Assembly: GCA_910576785.1 (NCBI GenBank)
Contig: CAJTJG010000001.1
Coordinates: 1 to 64,000, forward strand
Direction: 5' to 3'
Length of the DNA: 64,000 nucleotides
Origin: an uncultured Duncaniella sp.
GTDB lineage: Bacteria; Bacteroidota; Bacteroidia; Bacteroidales; Muribaculaceae
Position 1 is the first letter of the stretch, and each line of letters opens with the position of its first letter. Made by a program: the position numbers and the translations under genes. Shown piece by piece: positions 52,067-60,949 of this stretch. The notes under the pieces are model-generated. The model did no database searches. It worked only from the letters and a program-made list of their open reading frames with translations, and was not told the origin of the DNA.

Positions 52067-53632
52067 TCACTCACCGGCGAGGTCCACTGCATAGACGCCT
52101 CGCTTGCCGGTGGGATAAACTCCGCGGAGTATCATAAGCTTCTCATCGCCGTTGCCTTTCATGATGGAGTTGTATATCTTCTCCACATCCGCTGGCGAGG
52201 ATACGCGGGTATCGTTGATTGAGTAGACTATGAAGTTGGAGCGTACACCACTCTCGCGTATTATGCCATCGCCGAGATCCACCACCTGGACTCCATTGGA
52301 GAGACCAAGCTGTCTGAGCATGGAGTCATCCACCTTCTTGAATGCGCATCCGAGCGATGTAAAGTCGGCGGCCTTGGTGACATTGGTGGTGCCCTGATTG
52401 TTGAGGAGTTTCACATCGACGGTGTTCGTCTTATTGTCACGTATGTATGTCACCTTTATCTTGTCGCCGGGGCGGTACTTGGCCACCTGTTCCTGCAGGC
52501 GTGCCACATTGTCGGTGGCGACGCCATTTACCGCGGTGATCACATCGCCCTCAGTTATGCCGGCCTCGCGGGCTGAAGAGCGGTCGCTGACAGAGCCTAC
52601 GTACACACCCTTGGTGACGGAGGATATGCCCTTTTCCTTGGCGATATCGGCTGTGAGATCCATGATGGACACACCGAGCACGGCACGCTGCACGGCTCCG
52701 AACTGGCGTATGTCGGACACCACTTTCTTGACGATGGAGGTGGGTATGGCGAATGAATAGCCAGCATAGTTGCCCGTCTGGCTGTAGATGGCTGTGTTGA
52801 TGCCTATGAGTTCGCCACGCAGTGTCACGAGTGCGCCGCCCGAGTTGCCAGGGTTGACAGCAGCATCAGTCTGGATGTATGACTCAATGCCCATGGGGCG
52901 CGAGTGGGTGGCGGAGCCTATGCTGCGGCCCTTGGCTGAGACGATACCGGTGGTGACGGTGGAGGTGAATCCGAAGGGGTTGCCCACGGCAAGCACCCAT
53001 TCGCCCACCTTGAGCGACTCGCTGTCGCCCATGGGAATAACCGGAAGATCCTTGGCGTCGATCTTGATGAGGGCAAGGTCGGTCTGCGGATCCGTACCGA
53101 GCACGGTGGCGTCGTAGGTACGGTTGTCATTCAGTGTCACTTCGAGACGTTCGGCTTCGTCGATAACATGGTTGTTTGTGACGATATATCCGTCAGAGCT
53201 TATTATCACACCTGATCCGAGTCCCATCTGCTGCTCGCGTGGTTGCTGCTGTTCCTGCTGCGGCTGGCTGCGGCGATTTCCGCCGGGCGAACCGAAGAAG
53301 TATTCGAAGAATGGGTCGCCGAAGAAGCCTCCACCCTGGTTGCCGCCTCGCGAGTAGCCGCGGGGAGTGACGTAGCTTTTGATTGATACTACGCCGTTGA
53401 TGGTGCTTTTGGCTGCTTTGGTGAAGTCATCGGTGGTCACCGGGCTCTGGCTTACGGTGAAGAACCGTCCGGCGGGTGAGTTGCTGTCGGTATATCCGGA
53501 GGTAAGATTGTTATCAGTGTCAGGAAGCATCTGCTTCATTGCTACGGCAGTGAGGGCTGAGCTTGCAAGAGCAGCGCCTGTGGCCATGAGAATGAATCGG
53601 CCTGTCTGTTTTTTTTCGTTGTTCATATTCAA
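52067..53632 (-). CDS. degP: Periplasmic serine protease HtrA/DegP/DegQ
   Basis: The 521-residue protease for misfolded envelope proteins has an N-terminal membrane or signal segment (FILMATGAALASSALTAVAM). A Gly/Gln-rich linker (about 90-135) includes a run of Gln residues. The trypsin-like domain has His155 (IVTNNHVIDEAE), Asp185 (QTDLALIKID) and Ser264 (NPGNSGGALV). Two PDZ domains (about 300-400 and 430-515) follow, the first with AREAGITEGDVITAVNG. The start could also be Met3. It has its own promoter box at 53,707-53,714 on the minus strand. Confidence 0.94.
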   Translation of the reverse strand: MNMNNEKKQTGRFILMATGAALASSALTAVAMKQMLPDTDNNLTSGYTDSNSPAGRFFTVSQSPVTTDDFTKAAKSTINGVVSIKSYVTPRGYSRGGNQGGGFFGDPFFEYFFGSPGGNRRSQPQQEQQQPREQQMGLGSGVIISSDGYIVTNNHVIDEAERLEVTLNDNRTYDATVLGTDPQTDLALIKIDAKDLPVIPMGDSESLKVGEWVLAVGNPFGFTSTVTTGIVSAKGRSIGSATHSRPMGIESYIQTDAAVNPGNSGGALVTLRGELIGINTAIYSQTGNYAGYSFAIPTSIVKKVVSDIRQFGAVQRAVLGVSIMDLTADIAKEKGISSVTKGVYVGSVSDRSSAREAGITEGDVITAVNGVATDNVARLQEQVAKYRPGDKIKVTYIRDNKTNTVDVKLLNNQGTTNVTKAADFTSLGCAFKKVDDSMLRQLGLSNGVQVVDLGDGIIRESGVRSNFIVYSINDTRVSSPADVEKIYNSIMKGNGDEKLMILRGVYPTGKRGVYAVDLAGE

Positions 53633-53706
53633 TGGTGATAGTGTAAATCTTGATGAGTAATGGATGATGAACTCGAGATTTTACTCATATGACGGCAAAA
53701 ATCATG

Positions 53707-53714
53707 CAAAGTTA
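53707..53714 (-). promoter_or_regulatory. Promoter -7 box for htrA/degP
   Basis: On the minus strand this reads TAACTTTG followed by C, a perfect match to TAnnTTTG. Transcription would start about 68 bases upstream of the protease start codon. Confidence 0.6.
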
Positions 53715-53820
53715 CATCGCCCCGCGCTGCTTTAAAGTATTTTAATACCGACTGTGGCTTTTTAAGGAATATTTACGCTAAAAGGCTTGCCGATAGATAG
53801 TTCATTTGAAAATTAATGAT

Positions 53821-53828
53821 TAAATTTG
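53821..53828 (+). promoter_or_regulatory. Promoter -7 box for the NlpC/P60 lipoprotein gene
   Basis: TAAATTTG followed by C ends only seven bases before ATG 53,836, so the message should have almost no leader. Confidence 0.65.
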
Positions 53829-53835
53829 CATTATT

Positions 53836-54693
53836 ATGTTAAAGCGGATTCACTTTTTTGTCATAACTCTGTCAGTCATGCTGACACTTGTGTCGTGCGG
53901 ATCATCGCGAACTGTCACCGCCGGACGTGGTGGTGGCGTCCCGTCGAAGCCCACCGTGGCGCCATCCGTTACCGGACTGCATCCCAAGCAGCAGGCATTG
54001 CTGAAAGAGGCTGAGAAATGGCTTGGCACACCTTATAAATATGGTGGTGATGACCGCAAGGGGATGGATTGCTCGGGGTTTGTGGTGAGGGTATATAAGG
54101 ATGCTCTCGGCATCAAGCTTCCGCGTACCTCGCGCGACCAGAGCAAATTCTGCGACAAGGTATCGAAGAAGAATCTTTCCCCCGGCGATCTTCTTTTCTT
54201 TGCCACGACACGTGGCAGTGGCGATGTAAGCCATGTGGGTATATATATGGGTGGGAATGTGATGATACACTCCTCTTCATCGCAGGGGGTCATTCTCACT
54301 GACTTTACATCCGATTATTATACACGTACATTCACCGGCGGCGGAGTGGTGGGGCCGTTACGTGCCATGCTCGACTCTGCTCCGGCACGGGAGGATGCTG
54401 CGCCGGCCGATGTCCCGGCGGCTGCACCGGTGTCGGTTTCGCAGGGGTTCACTATGACACCTGTGGATGCGTTGCCGGCACGTAAGACGGATGCTCCGGT
54501 TGGCGTGCCTGAGTCAGGAAGCAAACCGGCTGGAGGGTCAGTGACAGTACCTGTGGTGGAGCCTGTAAAGGTGTCTCCGGCAGTTGTCACGGAGCCTGTC
54601 ACCGTGAAGGATCAGCCCGCTCCGGTGGCCGAGCCATCGGTTGAGGATGCAAGATCGGCTGTGCTCAATTCACTTAAAGAGAAAAAATTCTGA
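53836..54693 (+). CDS. NlpC/P60 peptidoglycan endopeptidase lipoprotein
   Basis: A lipoprotein signal with lipobox LTLVSC places the acylated Cys at residue 21. The NlpC/P60 domain (about 50-175) has Cys79 (GMDCSGFVV), His133 (SHVGIYMGG) and a third polar residue at His145 (VMIHSSS). It cleaves cell-wall peptides between D-Glu and diamino acid. A ~105-residue tail rich in Pro, Ala and Val (PAREDAAPADVPAAAP) probably spans the periplasm or binds the wall. It is immediately followed by the M16 homologue with a one-base overlap. Confidence 0.9.
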   Translation: MLKRIHFFVITLSVMLTLVSCGSSRTVTAGRGGGVPSKPTVAPSVTGLHPKQQALLKEAEKWLGTPYKYGGDDRKGMDCSGFVVRVYKDALGIKLPRTSRDQSKFCDKVSKKNLSPGDLLFFATTRGSGDVSHVGIYMGGNVMIHSSSSQGVILTDFTSDYYTRTFTGGGVVGPLRAMLDSAPAREDAAPADVPAAAPVSVSQGFTMTPVDALPARKTDAPVGVPESGSKPAGGSVTVPVVEPVKVSPAVVTEPVTVKDQPAPVAEPSVEDARSAVLNSLKEKKF

Positions 54694-56018
54694 TGGAAAA
54701 CAATATGATCGACCGTTCCGTGGCGCCCGAGGTACATTCGTTCGGCCCGTTGGAACTGCGCAAGCCATGGTCGGAGAAATTTGACAATGGCTGCACTCTC
54801 CATGTACTTAGAGGAGATGATACGGATGTATGCCGCTTTACGGTGGCTATACCTGGCGGAGAGGCCCACAACTCAAAGGCCACTCCCATGGGGATAGTGT
54901 CGCAGATGCTGCTGGAAGGAACAGAGCGTCTGCCCGGCGAAGCCATTGCCGCAAGTCTGGAGGACCGGGGGGCATGGTGCGGTACCGGAGTGTCAACGCA
55001 ATACACTACTTTGACCGTCAGTTGTCTCAGCGAGCATCTGCCGGCGCTGCTCCCGGTGTGCCGTGATATCATATTTTCCCCTAAGTTTGATCCTGAGGAT
55101 GTAGGCAAGGTATTGGAGCGTCTGGCCGCTCAGAATGAGGTGAACCGCTGCAAGGTGACATGGCAGGCATCCACGGCAAATGCCTCGTTGGTCTATGGTG
55201 CGGATCATCCGTTGGCATTTGTGTTGACTCCGGATGAGATCCGGTCCCTGTCGCCCGATGTGCTGCGGCAGGCCCATTATTCACGTCTGGACACGCACCA
55301 TATGCACATCTTCCTGTCGGGAGGTGTGAGCCGTGATATCACTGAGATGGTGAGGCGGGAGTTTGGCATGGTGGTGACCGGATGTGATTTTCCAGTCACA
55401 CCCACACCGTTTCCCTATTATGAATCAGGTGGTGAGGCTGAGGTGGATATGCCTGAGGCCATGCAGAGTGCGGTGACGGTCACGATCCCGGCTCCGGGAA
55501 GGGACGATTCTGACTTTGTGCGGCTGCGTATCGCAGTGATAGCGTTGGGTGGCTATTTCGGAAGTCGTCTGATGCTGAACATACGTGAGGACAAGGGTCT
55601 GACATATGGTATTTCGGCATGCCTGCCGGCGTTCAGGCAGAGGAGTTTCATCACCATAAGCACACAGTGTGACTGTGCCAATACCGAGGAGGTGAAGCGG
55701 GAGATATTCCGCGAATTGGAGCGCATGAAGGATCCGTCCACTTTCACCGATGATGAACTCAGCCGTCTGAGCCGCTACATACTCTCCGGACTTGCTACGG
55801 TGCTTGACACGCCTGTGTCGAGAATGGATTTTCTCCAGTCGGTGTTTCTGGCAGGTGCGCGCGATGGTTACTTTGCCGAGCAGGACTCTCTGGCACGGAG
55901 CGTGACAGCCGAATGGCTGTCGGAGATGGCAACGAAATATTTCGATGCCTCGCTGGCGTTTGTCTCCGTGGCCGGCCGCAGTGTCGTCACTGAAGATAGA
56001 GTGGCAGACAACGGGTGA
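54693..56018 (+). CDS. M16 peptidase-family protein lacking the zinc motif
   Basis: The protein has the two-domain M16B fold: a first domain with FDNGCTLHVLRGDD and VAIPGGEAHNS, and the family sequence EDKGLTYGISACLPAFRQ in the second domain. Where active M16 enzymes have HxxEH in HFLEHMLF, this protein has GIVSQMLLEGTE, so neither zinc-binding His remains. It has no signal peptide. Inactive M16 chains usually pair with an active one, but none is adjacent here. Its end overlaps the convergent phosphatase gene by 32 bases. Confidence 0.82.
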   Translation: MENNMIDRSVAPEVHSFGPLELRKPWSEKFDNGCTLHVLRGDDTDVCRFTVAIPGGEAHNSKATPMGIVSQMLLEGTERLPGEAIAASLEDRGAWCGTGVSTQYTTLTVSCLSEHLPALLPVCRDIIFSPKFDPEDVGKVLERLAAQNEVNRCKVTWQASTANASLVYGADHPLAFVLTPDEIRSLSPDVLRQAHYSRLDTHHMHIFLSGGVSRDITEMVRREFGMVVTGCDFPVTPTPFPYYESGGEAEVDMPEAMQSAVTVTIPAPGRDDSDFVRLRIAVIALGGYFGSRLMLNIREDKGLTYGISACLPAFRQRSFITISTQCDCANTEEVKREIFRELERMKDPSTFTDDELSRLSRYILSGLATVLDTPVSRMDFLQSVFLAGARDGYFAEQDSLARSVTAEWLSEMATKYFDASLAFVSVAGRSVVTEDRVADNG

Positions 56019-57261
56019 GGTAATCCATCGCCTGAGTCCAGGGTGTGTATATCTCGCTGCGACCCGGGATAAGAGGCACAGGTGTCTCGTTGAGGTCGAC
56101 GCGCAGATAGAGTGTGCCCGAGGTTGATCGCAGCAGTGTGAACTGTATATTGGAGGCCATGGGCACAACATGGAAGTCGCGCCAGTGGAGTCCCACAGTG
56201 TCGAAGTAATTGGTAACATAGTAGCATCCCTGCAGGCGCATGAGGGCGAGCAGCGGCATGACAGTCTCTGCATGTCCGAAGCGGAGCATCACGGCATATT
56301 CGTTCTTGCCTTCGGCGGCACTGCGGGTGGAGTCGATGATATCGGCGAGAAGCTTGGCTGCGCAGTCCATGGGTGCGCTTGAGAGTGTGGATGCCGAGCG
56401 TGTGAGGTAGTGGTGGAGATTCTGTACGCTCCACATCGAGTTGTACTCCGCACGGTCGAAGAATTTAAGCGGATCAACGCTGAGGCCGATGGAGGAACAA
56501 CCGCTTACCACCTTATATATATCCATGGCTATGTCGAGCGCCTCGTCGCCATCAAACGGGTATGATTCGCCAAGAGCCTTGCGTGCCACAGAGGCGGGGA
56601 CATGTGTGTCAAGATAACTGTCGTATACCTTATGCCACTCCTCGGAGGCAATGTAGGCTTTGTAATCCTCGTCGTCCGTCCACGGGCGCATGAGTGCATT
56701 GTTCTGACGTCCGGATGATGTATAGATCTCCACTTTGTTGTCGAGCCGAGTGAGCTGATGGGTGAACTCGTCCATGGACGCTATGCACCGCGGTACGTAG
56801 GATGATATGGCGGAAATGCGTGTGCCGCTGAAGAGCGAGGGGAATGCCGCATGTGTGCGTGATGCTATGCCGCGCTGTTCGGCCATGCCGAGTGAATCGA
56901 GCGCACCCCAGCGTCCGGCGGTTACGGCTATCACTTTATCGCATAGTTTCTTCAGTTCCCGTCCGGTTGGCGTGATAGTTCCGGACTGGGCGGCGCGGTC
57001 GAGAGCACGTCCGAGCGAAGTGGTGAATTTTGACGATGAATAGAATCTGGCTCCGTGTCTGCCTACATGGTTGAGCATGACAGGTGTCAGTGAGTCGGGG
57101 ATGACGCGGGAAGTGGCGGGAACGGGATAGGGCATTGCCGAACCTTCACATTGGCTGAGGGTATAATCGGTAGCGGTGGGATCGGCTGCGGATACGGATA
57201 TCGGCAGCAGTATGCCGAGCAAAACCGCGAGGATGGTATGTATTTCTCTTGTCATTGTCAA
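55987..57261 (-). CDS. Secreted histidine acid phosphatase, MINPP-like phytase
   Basis: The 424-residue protein has a signal peptide (HTILAVLLGILLPISVSA). The phosphatase signature HVGRHGARFY contains the nucleophile His69 and the flanking Arg68 and Arg72. The distal proton-donor motif is HAE (330-332) in LRFGHAETVMPL, which marks the multiple inositol polyphosphate phosphatase branch rather than the HD-type phytases. It releases phosphate from inositol phosphates such as dietary phytate. A phosphate transporter lies a few genes away. Its promoter interlocks with that of the TPR gene. Confidence 0.9.
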   Translation of the reverse strand: MTMTREIHTILAVLLGILLPISVSAADPTATDYTLSQCEGSAMPYPVPATSRVIPDSLTPVMLNHVGRHGARFYSSSKFTTSLGRALDRAAQSGTITPTGRELKKLCDKVIAVTAGRWGALDSLGMAEQRGIASRTHAAFPSLFSGTRISAISSYVPRCIASMDEFTHQLTRLDNKVEIYTSSGRQNNALMRPWTDDEDYKAYIASEEWHKVYDSYLDTHVPASVARKALGESYPFDGDEALDIAMDIYKVVSGCSSIGLSVDPLKFFDRAEYNSMWSVQNLHHYLTRSASTLSSAPMDCAAKLLADIIDSTRSAAEGKNEYAVMLRFGHAETVMPLLALMRLQGCYYVTNYFDTVGLHWRDFHVVPMASNIQFTLLRSTSGTLYLRVDLNETPVPLIPGRSEIYTPWTQAMDYLTRCLPLYLQ

Positions 57262-57271
57262 CGTCTTTTAG

Positions 57272-57279
57272 TAGATTTG
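57272..57279 (+). promoter_or_regulatory. Promoter -7 box for the TPR gene
   Basis: TAGATTTG followed by C matches TAnnTTTG, 22 bases before the start at 57,302. It overlaps the expected start site of the opposing phosphatase transcript. Confidence 0.6.
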
Positions 57280-57285
57280 CATCGC

Positions 57286-57293
57286 CAAAGATA
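57286..57293 (-). promoter_or_regulatory. Promoter -7 box for the MINPP-like phosphatase gene
   Basis: On the minus strand this reads TATCTTTG, a perfect TAnnTTTG. It is only six bases from the opposing box at 57,272-57,279, so the two promoters cannot be occupied at the same time. Confidence 0.6.
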
Positions 57294-57301
57294 AGGTAAA
57301 G

Positions 57302-57580
57302 ATGGAAGAAAACCAAAAAATCAGGTCACTTGTTGCCTCCGGGAGGCTGAATGAGGCGCTTGAGAAGCTCGATGAAGCCATTGCCGCGGGCGGTGACAGT
57401 GATGGATCCATGCACTTCATGAGGGGCAAGCTGCACTGGCGCATGGGCAATCGCTCTGCGGCTATGTGTGACTATGCCGCCGCGCTCGAGATCAATCCTG
57501 ACCACAAGGCGGCGGCTATGGCGCTGGCGCAGGCCAGGGATATAGCCGCGTTTTTCAACCCTGATCTCTACAATCCCTGA
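57302..57580 (+). CDS. Small tetratricopeptide-repeat protein
   Basis: The 92-residue protein is made of two to three TPR-like helix pairs: RSLVASGRLNEALEKLDEAIA, FMRGKLHWRMGNRSAAMCDYAAALEINPD and KAAAMALAQARDI. It has no signal peptide, so it is cytoplasmic and probably a protein-interaction adaptor. The partner is unknown. It converges on the next gene with a 15-base gap. Confidence 0.72.
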   Translation: MEENQKIRSLVASGRLNEALEKLDEAIAAGGDSDGSMHFMRGKLHWRMGNRSAAMCDYAAALEINPDHKAAAMALAQARDIAAFFNPDLYNP

Positions 57581-57595
57581 TCTTTGCGGAAAGTG

Positions 57596-60500
57596 TCATT
57601 TTCGGTCGGCATCCATCGGTATGACCTCCTGCATGTAGATGGCATCAAGGCTCCACATGGCGGCATCGTTGGTGCTTATGGGGAGCATCTCTTCGCGTGG
57701 TGAGGGCACTTCGGGAGGCATTAGTGTGCGGATTGTGGTCTGAGGTGCTTCCGAATGCTCGAGTCTTGTCAGCAGATCATCCCATGCCTCGTCGGCTTTG
57801 GCCCGGTCCATGTTGCGGTAGGCCGCATAGGCCTGAAGCCGCGATACCCTGAATTTATTGCGGCGTATCTTGCGGGCCATCTCCTTGTAGCGGCCGGCAT
57901 GGTCTAGCCACGCATCATTCCACTCGGGGAGGTCTATCATCATCTGCAGTTCGTTCATTATCTCGAAACCGCCCATTATGGTCATGAGGTGGTTGGTGGT
58001 CTGGAGTGATGGATCGCATTCCGAGGTGATTGTGCCTGTGGCGGGATCGTATCCGAGTGCGAGTGGTCCTGTGAACATGCGGCTTGGCAATGCGCATATG
58101 CTCTTCATGCCGGTAAGAATTTTGTCGCGGTATTTCAGATTGCCGGTGCGTTCCCATTCTGTCATCCAGTTTCCGGCATATGCCAGCCAGTCGGGGCCTA
58201 TGCGCAGACGGGCCGGAGCTGTGCAGGGGTATTGCGATCGCGGTTCGGCAAGACGCATGGGGTCGAGTGTGTATAGCAGCTGATCGGCATCGGTGACTTC
58301 CGACATGAGATCGCCGCAGCGCTCGTCGGCGGTGAGGTAGTGGTAGAATCTGTTCCACGCGGCCTGGCTGATACGGCTCTCCTTGGCACCGCAGCCCCAG
58401 TGGCTCACGTTGTGGCGGCTTCCGAGCCCTTTGTTGTCGCCGAGATGATATACGTCCACCTCGCCCGTATGGCGGCACATGGCCTCTGCCATACGCCAAA
58501 TGTCCTCGTTGCCTGTACGCAGGAAGCTATACCACAGCCACATCGGGGATGCAAGTTCGGTATTGTCCCATGCAAATCCGCCCACATCGTACATCCATTC
58601 ATGTCTTACGGGGTCATATGCGTGCATCACGTCGCCATAGTGCCAGAATCCATACCATTTGTGCTCCTCTATGGCTTTCTTGTAGTGCTCTATATAGGCG
58701 TTGAGTTTTTTCTCGACAGCGGCACGATGGATGTTGGAGCTGTCCGGCAGACTCCATATGCCGAAGGCTTTGCGTGAGTGGAGGTATTCAGGGGTGGGAA
58801 GTAGCACGCCGGTGACACCGAGTGCGGCAGCATCGGCGGCAAAGTCGCTCTTGCCTGAATATCCTGCGGATGGGAATAATGTGAGTTCGGATGTCCGTGC
58901 TATGCCGAGAGGGGTGCTCATTCCCTCCTGTACATCCTCGTAGCTTGCGTTCAGTCCGTGGGCACGGTCATCGTAGTGCCTAAGATCCATCGGTTCCGCA
59001 TCGGGAGCCCAGAGCCATGCCGTCATCACGGCCATATCGGATGCAGCACCGTCAATGGCTATGCCTGAGGGACATGATTCGCGGAAGTCCTTGATCCGGA
59101 TGCCGAGCCCACCGCTGATATCTCCGGCAAAGGCATAGCCCTCACTGCGGTCGCCGGCAAATGTCCCTATCCATGGCGCGGAGGTCTTGGCGCGTTTGCG
59201 TATGGTATATCCGTCGGGTGTCAGCTGGCTGAGTCTGTAGCTGTCCCATGTGGCCCAGTCGGCTATCAGATTGCGGTTTGCCTCGTCGAAGGCCTCCACT
59301 TCGGGTATTCTCTCCCCGTCCATCTGTCTTTGCTGCATGGAGGGTGTCTCCGCTTTTCTGCGGTCGGGATCGAGGCGGAGAGTGCGTCGACCGGCGAGAG
59401 GCTGTACGGGTTCGCTCCATACTCCACCCTGTGATGTGGAGAAGGCTATGTGGCGGTTGTAGGGTGCTTCACGCATCGGCACGTTGAACCTTACCCCCAG
59501 ACTGCGGATGAAGTCTTTGTCCTGATCTCCGTCGAAGATGAATGTGTGGGTCATACGTATCTCGGGTGAATTGCCGTAGAAGTAAAGCCTGAGAGTGAAC
59601 GGTAGCCATTCACGTCCGTTGCCGTCGGCATGCACACCGTCCAGCCTCACGAGTGCGCGGTGGTTGCCGAGGCGCTCCACATCAACACCGGTTATCAGGC
59701 TCGTATAGTTTGTGAATGTCACTGATTCTGTGGCTTCCGATACCGGTGTCGATTGCGTCGAGGCCACAAGACGACCGTTGGTCGCTATCTTGCAACCATT
59801 CAGCACTATGCTGTCGATCACATTATGTCCGCCAAGCGGTATGTAGGTTTTCACCATTCCGTTGTCGATGATATATCCGTCAGTGCTTTTACTAACTTTG
59901 ACCGAGCTGGCCGTAGATGCTTCTTTCTTTTTGCTATCCGGAGATATGACGTGCAGGTCAGAGGCCCCGCCGGGTATCACACCGGCCATGGCCAGCCATT
60001 TCACCGATCCGTCATGCCATCGGGCCAGCACCCAGTTGTCGGCCGGGATGGAGCTTCCCGAGCCGTCAATGAGTGTCAGTGATTCGCCGGAGGTAAGCTC
60101 ACCGGGATTGAACGGTATGCCGAATGTCACAGGTTTGTCCCTGCCGGGTGTGTCGCCAATCCAGTGGAGCGGCACATTCACGTTTTTATCTTCCGGATGT
60201 TCAGTATAGCTGAAGTTAGTGAGGCGGGTGTGCGACAGAGTGGTGCGGAAGCCGAACCAACCTTCGCGCAGTGGCTCCGGATCGCGGAAGTCAACGAGTC
60301 TGCGGCCGTCGATAAAGTATTCCGTGCGATTGCCGCGGGTGGTGATCTTTATGTGATACCATTTATTGGCAGTGAGAAGATTGGCCGAATCGGTATATTC
60401 CCTGAGTATGTCAGGGCGTCTGTCCGGATCAGTGATGCCTGCACGGTCGCCGTCATAACGGCGGAAACGGGTGGTGGAGTTGTGGTTTCCACCGTAGCCG

Positions 60501-60895
60501 AGATAGTAGAGGCGGAGTGCATAGCAGTTGAGGAACACACCTCCACGTCTGTCCATATCCTTCCATATATCGGCCTTGGCTGGATCGGAAGCCATCCAGA
60601 AGCAGTTGAGGTCGCTCAACCGGTCATCAGGCCCTTTCACCACCACACAGGCGTCATACTCTATTGTCACATCCCCTTTCATCTTCTCCTTGCGCCACAA
60701 GGTAAGCCCCTTGGGAGATATGATGTCGAGAGTGTCGCCGAGAAATGTCAGCTTATAGTCCGGTGACTCAGACTCCACTTTCCAGTATCGGTTGAAGTTC
60801 TTCCGGTCCAGACCGGATATGTCGGCCCCGTGCAGCACGACGGGCAGAAGTGTCAGGAATATTATCGCTGTAAATAATCTGGCATAGTTTTTCAT
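57596..60895 (-). CDS. Large secreted PcRGLX/YetA-like putative rhamnogalacturonan lyase with N-terminal DUF6250-like domain
   Basis: The protein is 1099 residues with a signal peptide (LFTAIIFLTLLPVVLHGA). Residues about 30-235 form a concanavalin-like beta-sandwich (LTLWRKEKMKGDVTIEYDAC; NKWYHIKITTRGNRTEYFIDGRR), as in DUF6250. From about 245 it has RIFT-barrel and alpha/alpha-barrel regions in the style of the PcRGLX/YetA (PL26-like) exo-rhamnogalacturonan lyases: PLHWIGDTPGRDKPVTFGIP, VLARWHDGSVKWLAMAG and EWMYDVGGFAWDNTE. The pectate lyase and esterase nearby support pectin as substrate. The catalytic residues cannot be named from sequence alone. Confidence 0.72.
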   Translation of the reverse strand: MKNYARLFTAIIFLTLLPVVLHGADISGLDRKNFNRYWKVESESPDYKLTFLGDTLDIISPKGLTLWRKEKMKGDVTIEYDACVVVKGPDDRLSDLNCFWMASDPAKADIWKDMDRRGGVFLNCYALRLYYLGYGGNHNSTTRFRRYDGDRAGITDPDRRPDILREYTDSANLLTANKWYHIKITTRGNRTEYFIDGRRLVDFRDPEPLREGWFGFRTTLSHTRLTNFSYTEHPEDKNVNVPLHWIGDTPGRDKPVTFGIPFNPGELTSGESLTLIDGSGSSIPADNWVLARWHDGSVKWLAMAGVIPGGASDLHVISPDSKKKEASTASSVKVSKSTDGYIIDNGMVKTYIPLGGHNVIDSIVLNGCKIATNGRLVASTQSTPVSEATESVTFTNYTSLITGVDVERLGNHRALVRLDGVHADGNGREWLPFTLRLYFYGNSPEIRMTHTFIFDGDQDKDFIRSLGVRFNVPMREAPYNRHIAFSTSQGGVWSEPVQPLAGRRTLRLDPDRRKAETPSMQQRQMDGERIPEVEAFDEANRNLIADWATWDSYRLSQLTPDGYTIRKRAKTSAPWIGTFAGDRSEGYAFAGDISGGLGIRIKDFRESCPSGIAIDGAASDMAVMTAWLWAPDAEPMDLRHYDDRAHGLNASYEDVQEGMSTPLGIARTSELTLFPSAGYSGKSDFAADAAALGVTGVLLPTPEYLHSRKAFGIWSLPDSSNIHRAAVEKKLNAYIEHYKKAIEEHKWYGFWHYGDVMHAYDPVRHEWMYDVGGFAWDNTELASPMWLWYSFLRTGNEDIWRMAEAMCRHTGEVDVYHLGDNKGLGSRHNVSHWGCGAKESRISQAAWNRFYHYLTADERCGDLMSEVTDADQLLYTLDPMRLAEPRSQYPCTAPARLRIGPDWLAYAGNWMTEWERTGNLKYRDKILTGMKSICALPSRMFTGPLALGYDPATGTITSECDPSLQTTNHLMTIMGGFEIMNELQMMIDLPEWNDAWLDHAGRYKEMARKIRRNKFRVSRLQAYAAYRNMDRAKADEAWDDLLTRLEHSEAPQTTIRTLMPPEVPSPREEMLPISTNDAAMWSLDAIYMQEVIPMDADRK

Positions 60896-60920
60896 TGCAT
60901 CTGTTGATTTATGGCAGATG

Positions 60921-60928
60921 CAAAGGTA
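60921..60928 (-). promoter_or_regulatory. Promoter -7 box for the PcRGLX-like gene
   Basis: On the minus strand this reads TACCTTTG followed by C, matching TAnnTTTG. A TTG lies 22 bases further upstream. It sits 26 bases before the start codon at 60,895. Confidence 0.6.
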
Positions 60929-60949
60929 CGAAAAAATGATGAACGAATG

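Noticed and set aside
55425..56273. Long minus-strand frame across the end of the M16 and phosphatase genes
   Set aside because: Different frame from the phosphatase, Arg/His/Cys-rich composition and no motif.
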